A stretch of 64,000 nt of DNA, from NCBI GenBank assembly GCA_030425205.1, contig JAUIAP010000020.1, positions 53,242 to 117,241 on the forward strand, written 5' to 3'. The notes under the pieces were generated by a model. That model was not told the origin of the DNA and did no database searches. It saw only the letters and a list, made by a program, of their open reading frames with translations. The stretch comes from Anaerolineae bacterium (lineage in GTDB: Bacteria > Chloroflexota > Anaerolineae > Promineifilales > Promineifilaceae). A program made the position numbers and the translations under genes. Position 1 is the first letter of the stretch; each line of letters opens with the position of its first letter. Shown in pieces: positions 17,585-25,697 of this stretch.

Positions 17585-18376
17585 TTACATAGTCGTCAAG
17601 ACAAACTGTTCAATGGCGGCAGCGACGCCAGCCTCGTTGTTGCTGGTGGTGACAAAATCGGCAATATCCAGCACGCGCTGGGTTGCGTTTGCCATCGCCA
17701 CGCCGACCCCTGCAAATTGCAACATCGTCAAATCATTATCTGCATTGCCAATTGCCAGCACATCGGCCATTTCAATGCCCATTTGACCGGCGAGCCAGCG
17801 CAGGCTGTGACCTTTTGAGGTTCCCGTTGGCATCACTTCGACCATGACAGCTTCCGTGATCAGAATGTCGGCCCGCGCACCCATGTGGGAGGCGAGAATC
17901 GGCCGAATCGCCTGAATATCATCGGGTTCCGCCAAGACGATGATCTTGTGAATCGGATGATCGTTAACATTCGCAACCACGATCGGCTCTGGTTCGTTGT
18001 AGTCGAGCATGATGTTGGTGTACTGATCGCGTTTGTGGGTAAAAATCTCATTGTCGCCAAATGCGACAAATGAAAGCTGATGCTGTTCCGCAAAAGGTAA
18101 AAAATGGGCGATCACATCCGCTGGCAAAAATTCACCGTGTAGCCGCTGCCCCATCTTGTCTGCAATATGCAATCCTTGCACGAAGATTCCAGCTGTCTCC
18201 AGCGCAAGCTCGCTTAGCAGCCATTCGCAAGAGGTGCGCATCCGTCCCGTTGCCAACACAACGGGGATGCCCGCCGCAGTCGCCGCACGGATTGCACTAG
18301 CGTTGCGTGGTGAGAGGTGGTGGTTGTCGTCGAGTAAAGTGCCATCGACGTCGATTGCAATCAGTTTTATTGTCAT
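17585..18376 (-). CDS. HAD-superfamily phosphatase, Cof type
   Basis: A 263-residue Cof/YidA-like hydrolase. Motif I 'IAIDVDGTLLDD' at residues 5-16 has the nucleophile and acid Asp; motif II Thr in 'VLATGRM' near 40; motif III Lys in 'GTSKGHSLRWLAGQMGI' near 192; motif IV 'AIGNADNDLTML' near 212-223. These enzymes dephosphorylate sugar phosphates or cofactors in the cytosol; the substrate is not predictable. It starts 14 bases after a LacI regulator gene on the same strand, forming a two-gene unit, which hints at a sugar phosphate. Confidence 0.92.
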   Translation of the reverse strand: MTIKLIAIDVDGTLLDDNHHLSPRNASAIRAATAAGIPVVLATGRMRTSCEWLLSELALETAGIFVQGLHIADKMGQRLHGEFLPADVIAHFLPFAEQHQLSFVAFGDNEIFTHKRDQYTNIMLDYNEPEPIVVANVNDHPIHKIIVLAEPDDIQAIRPILASHMGARADILITEAVMVEVMPTGTSKGHSLRWLAGQMGIEMADVLAIGNADNDLTMLQFAGVGVAMANATQRVLDIADFVTTSNNEAGVAAAIEQFVLTTM

Positions 18377-18390
18377 AGCGATTTGTATAG

Positions 18391-19380
18391 TTAAACTAAC
18401 TTTTGAGTAGATCCACGCGCCAATAACTTGCCGCTCAGAATGACACGCCGTGCTGACCGCTGAGGCTGTTCAATCCGTTTGATCAGCAGTTCCGTCGCCG
18501 ATTGACCAATCTCATAGGTCGGTTGTGCAATGAGGGTTATTTGCGGCTGGACAAGCGTTGTCCACGTGGCATCATCGAAGCCGGCAAGGGCAATGTCATC
18601 TGGTATTTTTAGCGACTGCTCGTGGATGGCACGCATGGCACCAGCGGCAAGCAAGCTGTTCGTTGTAAAAATTGCGTCGGGGGGATCGGCCGATTGTAAC
18701 GCTGTCAAAACCGCCTCATAACCCGCTTCAATACGTGCATCGGTAAATGTTTCGCCAAATGGTGGCACATCGGCCGAATGCAATGCGCGCAAAAGCCCTG
18801 CGCGCCGCTTGTGTCCTGTTCCGCTCTCTTGGCCAAAGAGACCAAAGATACGCCGATAGCCGTTTTGCAAGAGATGACAGGCCAACTGCTCCCCCGCTGC
18901 GACATTATCGAGCAAGACCGCATCCACATCTGTTTGCGGTGCATCGCGGTCAATGAGGATAATGGGAAATCGAAACTGTGTTGCGTCGAGCTTTTCGGCC
19001 GATTGCAGCGTCGGTGAGTAGATAACCCCCGCGACATCCTGATCGATCATCAGTTTGAGATACATCGCTTCCTTCGCGGGATCTTCATCGGTGTTACATA
19101 GGAAGACGCTGTAGCCAGCCTCATGCGCCACGTCCTCGACGGCGCGACTGACCGCCGTAAAAAAGGGGTTGCGAATATCAGAAACGAGCAATCCAATGGT
19201 GGCTGAGCGTTGTAATCGGAGGGTTTGGGCGGCGCGATTCGGCCGATAATCGAGTTTGTCAACCGCCCCGAACACGCGGGTGCGCGCCTTCTCACTAACA
19301 TTTGATTTACCTGCCAATACGCGCGATACAGTTGCGGTTGAGACGCCTGCCTCATACGCCACATCTTTTATACTTGCCAT
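18391..19380 (-). CDS. LacI-family transcriptional regulator
   Basis: A 329-residue regulator. The N-terminal helix-turn-helix is 'IKDVAYEAGVSTATVSRVL' (residues 4-22) with hinge 'RPNRAAQTLR', followed by a periplasmic-binding-like effector domain ('IGLLVSDIRNPFF', 'DAIFTTNSLLAAGAM', 'IALAGFDDATWTTLVQPQITLIAQP'). ATG 19380, behind AAGGTAAA, begins the canonical 'MASIKDVA' N-terminus and is chosen over an ATG 24 bases upstream. It probably senses a sugar. Its operator may lie among the inverted repeats at 19421-19485. Confidence 0.94.
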   Translation of the reverse strand: MASIKDVAYEAGVSTATVSRVLAGKSNVSEKARTRVFGAVDKLDYRPNRAAQTLRLQRSATIGLLVSDIRNPFFTAVSRAVEDVAHEAGYSVFLCNTDEDPAKEAMYLKLMIDQDVAGVIYSPTLQSAEKLDATQFRFPIILIDRDAPQTDVDAVLLDNVAAGEQLACHLLQNGYRRIFGLFGQESGTGHKRRAGLLRALHSADVPPFGETFTDARIEAGYEAVLTALQSADPPDAIFTTNSLLAAGAMRAIHEQSLKIPDDIALAGFDDATWTTLVQPQITLIAQPTYEIGQSATELLIKRIEQPQRSARRVILSGKLLARGSTQKLV

Positions 19381-19420
19381 TTTACCTTGTAAGTATCTGC
19401 ACAAATGTATTCAGGTGATC

Positions 19421-19485
19421 ATTTCGGGAATTGGATTTCCCGAAATATCCGTTGACTGTGTATCGGGAATTGGATTTCCCGATAC
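19421..19485. repeat. Two CGGGAATTGGATTTCCCG inverted repeats upstream of lacI-type gene
   Basis: ATTTCGGGAA-TTGGAT-TTCCCGAAAT (19421-19446) and GTATCGGGAA-TTGGAT-TTCCCGATAC (19460-19485) are near-identical stems 39 bases apart. Related copies occur at 42768-42793 and 53312-53336, so they are a repeat family and not necessarily a LacI operator. The rest of the gap to 19886 holds one TCGGCCGA site (19746) and no gene that I can support. Confidence 0.75.
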
Positions 19486-19886
19486 ATGCCCGATTGGATA
19501 CCCGCAATCTATTGTTCCAGTACCTACTTATTGTCTGAGGGTGATCTAGTCATTCTTTTGCAAATTTCCCGAGTGAATCACTCGGCATGACCGCACTACC
19601 TGCGGCGCGAAAATTGTAAACGATTTCACCTACCTTAGCGGGAGTTTGTTGATTTGTCTAGCGTTCTATCGTGCAGAGGCGCGAATGTGATGTAGCGATT
19701 ATGCTCGCCCACATTTACGCGAGAGATCTGCGCTGTTGAGACATTTCGGCCGATAATTCCCCCCCTCTTCCTCATACTCTTGGCGTTGCTAACCTGCATC
19801 ATCCTGTGGCACAATGCCAAGCGACTCAGATCGTTTTCAGATCGCTTTATCTAATATGCTGCTGGCAGTTGAAGATGGAGCAGATC

Positions 19887-20087
19887 ATGAATGAAAAACA
19901 GCACCGTTATCACGCCTATCTGTTGCGGCTCTGGCAAGAGTCACCGCAAACGGATTGGCGCGGTTCGCTTGAGAATCCGCGGACGGGTGAGCGTCAGCAC
20001 TTTGCAACGGTTAATAACCTGATTGCAGCGATTGTCCAACAGACACAGGGAGACCCCGATGAATTGGCAAAACTTTCCCAAGATTGA
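19887..20087 (+). CDS. Small conserved protein (W-R-x-N-x-x-T-G-x-x-x-H-F-A family), paralogue of 57199
   Basis: A 66-residue soluble protein. It aligns along its length with the 63-residue product at 57199: both have Y-x-A-[FY]-L-x-R-x-W near residue 8-17, then W-R, N-x-x-T-G, H-F-A and a C-terminal P-D. No known domain is recognised with certainty. GGAG (19877-19880) six bases before ATG 19887 fixes the start. The neighbour 27 bases downstream is another hypothetical, so the two may be co-transcribed. Confidence 0.72.
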   Translation: MNEKQHRYHAYLLRLWQESPQTDWRGSLENPRTGERQHFATVNNLIAAIVQQTQGDPDELAKLSQD

Positions 20088-20114
20088 GCGCACGCCTGTG
20101 CCGAGAAGATAGCG

Positions 20115-20507
20115 ATGGCGACCTATTTTTTTGCCTTTGTTGAGCGGCTTACGAAGCATGGATGGCAGTTGGCGCACCCCTTGGTTGTAGATGACTGTCA
20201 GCCATCCTGCGCGCCGCTCATTCCCAACAACATCGCGCCGCCGTGGGGCTGGGATTCAATTGAGCACTACACCTTGTTGTCGGGTGAGCGCGGTCTGCCC
20301 GACGATATGAACGCACAATTACGCGACTATATCGTCAGGGCATGGGGGAATGAAGCTTATGGTGCATCGTGGCTGACGCTGGCAGAGATCGAGCAGTTGC
20401 GCGCCGATCCTGCCCACGCGGAATGCGATCATTTCAATCCCGACTGGCTGTTAAACGAGCACACAACAGACGAAAACTTGCTTCGCGTCATCTTTTGGCA
20501 CGATTGA
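20115..20507 (+). CDS. Hypothetical protein, 130 residues
   Basis: A soluble acidic protein with no signal peptide or membrane helix. It is rich in Trp and His and contains two Cys close together near residue 28-32 ('DDCQPSCAP') and a C-terminal 'CDHFNPDWLLNEH' stretch. I do not recognise the family. It follows the small protein gene by 27 bases and converges with the DUF2252 gene, whose stop is 13 bases away. Confidence 0.55.
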   Translation: MATYFFAFVERLTKHGWQLAHPLVVDDCQPSCAPLIPNNIAPPWGWDSIEHYTLLSGERGLPDDMNAQLRDYIVRAWGNEAYGASWLTLAEIEQLRADPAHAECDHFNPDWLLNEHTTDENLLRVIFWHD

Positions 20508-20519
20508 GTGATGGTGACG

Positions 20520-21893
20520 CTATTTGCCGTCGTGGACAAACGTGAACGCGCCTGCGCTATGGTCCTGCACGAAAAACGCATAGTCGCAATATATTTGTGC
20601 GCAAGCATGCTGGGCAAAACGAACCACATCGGCGATAAAGACCGTTTCGATGATAGAAGACAAGATTTTTACTTCGGCATCCCCGTCTAAGATTCCTGTG
20701 TCTTCGTCAGATCGGGCGTGGGTTTGTGCCAAGACTTGGCCGCAGATGTGTGCATACTTGCGCATTCCTTTTTTGTCGAGTTCGTCCACGTCGATATCAT
20801 CTTTGAGCGGGCTGCGTTCGCGGATGAGATAGCTCTTCTCGTCGATTTTGGCGCGTCCATAGAATGGGTCGCCGCCCACGAGATGAATGTGATGGGATTT
20901 GACGATTTGATCGGCCGAAAATTCTCCAATCTCCTCATGGTCTGGAATTAAGCCATAAAGCGCAGACCGACGCGCCTGCTTCATCTCTAAGATCACATTC
21001 GATTCAGGGCGATCATCCTTGCCGCGAATCAAAATCCAATAGCGGTCTAAACCCAAGCTAGCCGTGCCGCTATCCTTCTTGATCGCCACATCACGCACCG
21101 TGAAAAATTCATCATCGAGCCTGTCATCAATCGAAATATCTTTGCGGTAGTCATCGACGATTTCTTGGAACTCAGCAATATGTGCTGTATGCGGCACAAT
21201 TTCATCTGTCGAGAGAAAACGTTCCTCTTCTATCTCAACTTTGCCATCTAAGAAATCGGCGCGTTTGCTTAAGGCTCCTTCGAGCAGTTTGCGAATCATC
21301 TTAGGGCTGTTGTCGATGCGATACTCATGCCAGCGTTCACGGTCATCGCGCGCAAAGCTGCGCAGGCTTTCGAGATACCCTTCAACAAATGCACGCACGA
21401 TTTTCCTGCGCCACTTCTTCTTAAACCCAGCCTCTTTTGCCTGAATGTAAAATCCGACCGCGCCGCGCTTGATGTCATAGCTAAACGGCGCGAAAAAGGC
21501 CTCGTCAAAGTCATTGACTTGAAAAATGGGCGCACCATCTTCGTTTGGCATCACGCCAAAATTTTCGGGGTGGACGTCGCCAATGGCGAGCACAATTGGC
21601 AGGTGTAAGTCTGTGCCGACGTAGTCACGATAATAGATCAACGCGCTGCCGCGAAAGAAATCGTAGACGTCAGCCGCCAATGTGTCAAACTTTTTTTGCG
21701 CGCCCTCTGGACGATTGCGAATGCGAAATTGGTGATCTTCACGCATGGTGCGGCGCACGTAAAGGCGACGTTCAAAACCGTCGAACTGAGTGGGGAGCGG
21801 GATCAGATCGCCTGCTTTGCGACGTGCGGCCAATGCGCTAAATTGGTCTGTGAGATCTCGATCATGGCGATTGGCCTTATCAATAATGAGCAT
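20520..21893 (-). CDS. DUF2252 family protein (predicted kinase-like fold)
   Basis: A 457-residue DUF2252 protein, full length for the family. Recognisable stretches are 'FFRGSALIYYRD', 'GDVHPENFGVMP' and 'FQVNDFDEAFFAPFSYDIKR', which resemble the catalytic H-x-x-N and D-F-D of aminoglycoside-phosphotransferase-type kinases, and the later 'SLGLDRYWILIRGK' and 'LAQTHARSDED'. Substrate unknown. It begins 27 bases after chaB on the same strand, so the two form a probable operon. Confidence 0.9.
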   Translation of the reverse strand: MLIIDKANRHDRDLTDQFSALAARRKAGDLIPLPTQFDGFERRLYVRRTMREDHQFRIRNRPEGAQKKFDTLAADVYDFFRGSALIYYRDYVGTDLHLPIVLAIGDVHPENFGVMPNEDGAPIFQVNDFDEAFFAPFSYDIKRGAVGFYIQAKEAGFKKKWRRKIVRAFVEGYLESLRSFARDDRERWHEYRIDNSPKMIRKLLEGALSKRADFLDGKVEIEEERFLSTDEIVPHTAHIAEFQEIVDDYRKDISIDDRLDDEFFTVRDVAIKKDSGTASLGLDRYWILIRGKDDRPESNVILEMKQARRSALYGLIPDHEEIGEFSADQIVKSHHIHLVGGDPFYGRAKIDEKSYLIRERSPLKDDIDVDELDKKGMRKYAHICGQVLAQTHARSDEDTGILDGDAEVKILSSIIETVFIADVVRFAQHACAQIYCDYAFFVQDHSAGAFTFVHDGK

Positions 21894-21920
21894 GGGTGTG
21901 TTCCTATTGTTCTCTTCTAT

Positions 21921-22154
21921 TTACGCTGTGGATTTTGCGACCCACTTTTCGTCTTGTTTTTCATACTTCTCTTTGACGGCCGACCACGCCACACGGTGTG
22001 CTGTTTCCTCACGTGTGGCATTACCGCGCCGATCTTCGGCCGATTTATAGGTGTCCCACGCACTGTTGTAGGCAGCCTGATAAATCTCTTGCGCGTGCTT
22101 GGGCAAGTTGTCACGCACACTGTCTGGCAGGTCGGTTAGTTTTTTGTAGGGCAT
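21921..22154 (-). CDS. chaB: ChaB family protein
   Basis: A 77-residue protein matching ChaB along its length: 'LPDSVRDNLPKHAQEIYQ', 'YNSAWDTY' and 'AHRVAWSAVKEKYEKQDEKW'. E. coli ChaB was named as a regulator of the ChaA cation antiporter, but in most bacteria it is a small stress-associated protein of unclear role. ATG 22154 matches the family start; the longer open frame upstream is repeat DNA. It is followed by DUF2252. Confidence 0.92.
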   Translation of the reverse strand: MPYKKLTDLPDSVRDNLPKHAQEIYQAAYNSAWDTYKSAEDRRGNATREETAHRVAWSAVKEKYEKQDEKWVAKSTA

Positions 22155-22200
22155 GTTTGGTTGCTCCAGTTGGGGTCTTTGGGAATGTGACGGGGTGGGA

Positions 22201-22244
22201 GACGTGGTGCGTATTGCGTATTGCGTATTGCGTGGTGCGTGTTC
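22201..22244. repeat. TGCGTRNTGCG-type intergenic repeat, copy 4
   Basis: GACGTGGTGCGT followed by three ATTGCGT units and GTGGTGCGT, upstream of chaB. Nearly the same string as the copy at 4920. The remaining gap to 22680 holds two TCGGCCGA sites and a hairpin but no gene. Confidence 0.8.
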
Positions 22245-22350
22245 AAGAGGTAGATATGCCACGCAACGTCATCAAAGCCCGCGAAATTCTAAAGAGCCTG
22301 TTAATCGTTGTGGACGCTCAAATTTGTGTTGATTTAAGTGCATGTTAGTG

Positions 22351-22370
22351 AGTCAGCCGTTTGGCTGACT
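22351..22370. terminator. Short hairpin AGTCAGCC-GTTT-GGCTGACT
   Basis: A perfect 8-bp stem with a 4-base loop in the gap before the SbnA-like gene. No T-run, so the role is uncertain. A possible -10 box TATAGT lies further on at 22533-22538 without a convincing -35. Confidence 0.45.
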
Positions 22371-22680
22371 TGAGCATACTGCATCGTAACAGCGGTGTGG
22401 GGGAAAATAAATAGACCGTTTCATAGGGGATTGGTATAAAAAATGTCATGGATCGGCCGAATCGAATAAATCGGTGATTTGGGGCTGGCACATCAATCAG
22501 TATATTTTGCGAAACGTTGCGTTTTCAGTCGCTATAGTATTGATGTAACAGATTTTGCAACACTGCTGGCGCAATGCGCCGAGCCATTCACACTAGCAAC
22601 TTTAAGCGTTGTGGATGGGGCGGGTTGAGATCGGCCGAAAAGGTCACACTCAATTTGCAAAACAAAACAACTAATACAAG

Positions 22681-24018
22681 ATGAACAGCACAACCACGAC
22701 CTCCAACGGCGTTCTATCCGCCATCGGCAATACACCGCTCGTCCCACTGACACGGCTTTTCCCGCGCCAAGATTGTCAATTTTATGGCAAGCTTGAAGCA
22801 TCAAATCCCGGTGGCAGCATCAAAGATCGCACCGCCAAGTGCATTCTGGAAGACGCGCTGCGCAAGGGTCAGATCGAACGGGGCGCAACGATCATCGAAT
22901 CGAGTTCGGGCAACATGGCAATCGGACTTGCCCAAGCTTGCCGCTACTACGACCTCAATTTAATCGTCGTCGTCGATCCCAACGTCAACCAACAAAATGT
23001 GCGGATTTTGGAGGCTTATGGGGCGTGTATCAGCTATGTGACCGAGCCGCATCCCACAGAAGGGTTGCTCGGCGCACGTCTCCAGCGTGTGCAAGAGCTG
23101 CTCGACCAAGTGCCAAATAGCTACTGGTCAAATCAATATGCGAACCCCAACAACCCTGCCGCACACTACCAAACGATGGGCGAAATTGTGGCTGCAATCG
23201 ATGGCTCGCTCGACTATCTCTTTGTCGCCACCAGCACGTGCGGCACAATTATGGGTTGCGCCCAATACATCGACGACCATGCGCTCGACACACAACTCGT
23301 TGCGGTCGATGCGATCGGCAGCGTCATTTTTGGCACACCGGCCGCACCGCGCATCATTCCCGGACACGGCGCAGGCCGCCCCTCACAACTGCTCGATGCG
23401 ACCATGATAGATGATGTCGTCCACGTCAGCGATTGGGCCTGTGTGCAGGGCTCTCGGCGATTGCTCGACCGCGAGGCGATTTTGGCGGGTGGCTCGTCGG
23501 GCGCAGTTGTTTCGGCCGTTTGCAAGCGGATGCCCACCTTCCCCAGTGGCGCATCGATCGCGATGATTTTTTGTGATCGCGGTGAACGCTATCTCGACAC
23601 TATCTATTCGGACGATTGGGTTGAACGCAATTTTGCCCACAGAACCCAACGCACCAAATCAACAGCCATGACAATCATTACCCCTCCCAACAAACCGCTG
23701 ATCGATCCGTCGCCAAAGCCGGACATTATTCCGCCGCAAAAACCGCTAATCGATCCGCCACCGGTGAAGCCTGAGATCAATCCACCCCCAACAAAGCCGA
23801 TCGATCCACCGCCAATCGAACCAGTTGAGCCACCGCCAACGGAGCCTTTGGAACCGCCACTGCCCGAGCCAGAGCAGCCACCACTGCCCGAACCACAAAA
23901 TGCCGACCGCCAACCGTGCGGTCACGTGGAAATTCCAAATTTGCGCGTTAAGGTGTTCAAGCGTGACGATCTCTCACTTGAGAACCGACTCGGTGTGAAA
24001 CGCCCTCTGGGAAGATGA
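22681..24018 (+). CDS. SbnA-like PLP-dependent beta-replacement enzyme with proline-rich C-terminal tail
   Basis: Residues 1 to about 325 form a cysteine-synthase-fold enzyme closest in wording to SbnA, which joins O-phosphoserine and glutamate on the way to 2,3-diaminopropionate: 'IGNTPLVPLTRLF', PLP lysine K48 in 'NPGGSIKDR', 'SSSGNMAIGLAQAC', and the glycine loop 'STCGTIMG'. After 'HRT' the protein continues into about 90 residues of P-P-x repeats (about 337-410) and a basic end ('RVKVFKRDD'...'KRPLGR'). That tail is not part of SbnA. An internal ATG at 23668 begins it, so a separate product is possible. The stop overlaps the next start by ATGA. No Shine-Dalgarno sequence is seen before 22681. 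Confidence 0.82.
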   Translation: MNSTTTTSNGVLSAIGNTPLVPLTRLFPRQDCQFYGKLEASNPGGSIKDRTAKCILEDALRKGQIERGATIIESSSGNMAIGLAQACRYYDLNLIVVVDPNVNQQNVRILEAYGACISYVTEPHPTEGLLGARLQRVQELLDQVPNSYWSNQYANPNNPAAHYQTMGEIVAAIDGSLDYLFVATSTCGTIMGCAQYIDDHALDTQLVAVDAIGSVIFGTPAAPRIIPGHGAGRPSQLLDATMIDDVVHVSDWACVQGSRRLLDREAILAGGSSGAVVSAVCKRMPTFPSGASIAMIFCDRGERYLDTIYSDDWVERNFAHRTQRTKSTAMTIITPPNKPLIDPSPKPDIIPPQKPLIDPPPVKPEINPPPTKPIDPPPIEPVEPPPTEPLEPPLPEPEQPPLPEPQNADRQPCGHVEIPNLRVKVFKRDDLSLENRLGVKRPLGR

Positions 24019-25697
24019 AAATAGCAATTGTCGGGGGTGGGCCCAAGGGGATGTACGGCTTTGAACGACTCGCGGCGCAGTTTGCCGCCCATCCCCCACC
24101 CACGCCTGTCGAAATTCATGTATTTAATCGCACGGTGCATTTTGGCTCGGGCGATATTTATCGACCTGATCAACCCGACTATCTGCTCATCAACTATGCG
24201 CTGGGCAACATCGATGCATGGATTGACGCACCTCCCCATGCAGTTGCGCCACAAACGCCGTCGCTATTCGAATGGTTGCACGCCAAGAAAGGCTTGTCTA
24301 TCGATGTGTGCGACTATGCATCGCGGGGACTGGTTGGGGAGTATCTGGAAGCCTGTTTTCGAGCGATTGCGGATAATTTGCCCGCGCGCGTGACCGGTCG
24401 CTACTTTGTCGGCGAAGTGGTCGATCTATGGCAGGAGGCGGGAGGCCATCGACTCACATTGCGTGATGAGGGTGTGCAGTCGTCGTTATTTCAGCACGTC
24501 TTATTGACGACGGGACATCCACGCAATCGGCCGATTTCTCAGCCCAACACAATCCCCTTTATCTATCCCGTCAACCCCACTCTCACGACGATCCCCGCTG
24601 GGAAAACCGTTGTGATAAAGGGGATGGGCTTGACATTTGTCGATGCGGTGCTGGCGTTGACGGAGGGCAAGGGAGGCACATTTCGCCGCGAATTTGGTCA
24701 GTTGTCCTATCAGCCTAGCGGCGACGAGCCGACCGCGATCTATGCCTACTCGCGGAGTGGACTGCCAATGCTGCCGCGTCCACCGCACGTCGGCGCATCG
24801 GCAATCAAGTTGCGCTACTTGACAGAAGAGGCGTTGGGAAATCGGCCGATTGACTTTTCGGCCGATCTGCGCCCCCTACTTGAGCAGGAGATGATTTATG
24901 CCTACTATCGCGTTCTCTTACGCCCCTATGGAATCGATTTAGAGGCGGCCAAGTCGTTCAATGAGGTCACAGAAATCATCGAGCACTTTCATCAGCTCAA
25001 TTGGACGCTTGAACGCTTCAACCCCACAACATTTCTCGATCCACTCCATCAGACTGCGCCGCTTAAACCACTGGCGCAACACCATTTTATTCTCGATTAT
25101 CTACGTAAAGGGGTGGCGGCTGCGCTGCGTGGTTTGGAAAACGACCCGCTCGCCGCCGTAACCGCTGTTTGGCGCAGGGCAACCCCTGTGTTTCAACGCG
25201 CCTTCCGTTTTGGCGGACTCACGCCGCGCTCCCACCGCTACTTCATGGAAAACTACGCCAGCGCGCTCAATCGTGTCGCGTTTGGGCCACCAATTGAAAG
25301 CATGGAGAAGATGATTGCGCTGGCGGAATCGGGGATATTACGCTTTGATTTTAGTCGAGGTGGCAGTGATGAGATTTCGGCCGATCTCTACATCGACGCA
25401 CGCATCCCCAAAATTTCATACAAACACAACGACTCTCCGCTTTATCAAAATCTGCTCAAACGTGGCCTTGCGCAACCGTTCACGAATGCTGACAGTACCG
25501 ACAGCTACCAACCCGGTTGTCTCGCCATTGACGAATGCGGTCGGCTCATCAGCACAGACGGCAACGCCACAAATATCACCCTCTACGGCACGCCAACGGA
25601 GGGCATCGTCTATGACAACGACTCGCTTTCCCGCCATTGCAATAACTTTGCCAGCGCGTGGGCGGCTTCTATCAATCAATTATGCTTCCAAAATTAA
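24015..25697 (+). CDS. FAD/NAD(P)-binding protein (PF13454-like)
   Basis: A 560-residue flavoprotein candidate. The Rossmann start 'KIAIVGGGPKGMYGFERL' (residues 2-19) and 'FGSGDIYRPDQPDYLLIN' plus a later 'LLTTGHPRNRP' match the HydN/PF13454 group of FAD-NAD(P)-binding proteins related to N-hydroxylating monooxygenases and SbnB-like clusters. Reaction unknown. It starts on the stop of the SbnA-like gene (ATGA) and overlaps the decarboxylase gene by 16 bases, so the three are made together. The gene holds four TCGGCCGA sites, whereas its two partners have none. Confidence 0.8.
   Translation: MKIAIVGGGPKGMYGFERLAAQFAAHPPPTPVEIHVFNRTVHFGSGDIYRPDQPDYLLINYALGNIDAWIDAPPHAVAPQTPSLFEWLHAKKGLSIDVCDYASRGLVGEYLEACFRAIADNLPARVTGRYFVGEVVDLWQEAGGHRLTLRDEGVQSSLFQHVLLTTGHPRNRPISQPNTIPFIYPVNPTLTTIPAGKTVVIKGMGLTFVDAVLALTEGKGGTFRREFGQLSYQPSGDEPTAIYAYSRSGLPMLPRPPHVGASAIKLRYLTEEALGNRPIDFSADLRPLLEQEMIYAYYRVLLRPYGIDLEAAKSFNEVTEIIEHFHQLNWTLERFNPTTFLDPLHQTAPLKPLAQHHFILDYLRKGVAAALRGLENDPLAAVTAVWRRATPVFQRAFRFGGLTPRSHRYFMENYASALNRVAFGPPIESMEKMIALAESGILRFDFSRGGSDEISADLYIDARIPKISYKHNDSPLYQNLLKRGLAQPFTNADSTDSYQPGCLAIDECGRLISTDGNATNITLYGTPTEGIVYDNDSLSRHCNNFASAWAASINQLCFQN

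Noticed and set aside
19486..19886. Hidden gene or tRNA in the gap after the LacI gene
   Set aside because: No cloverleaf, ribosome site or sustained reading frame could be supported.
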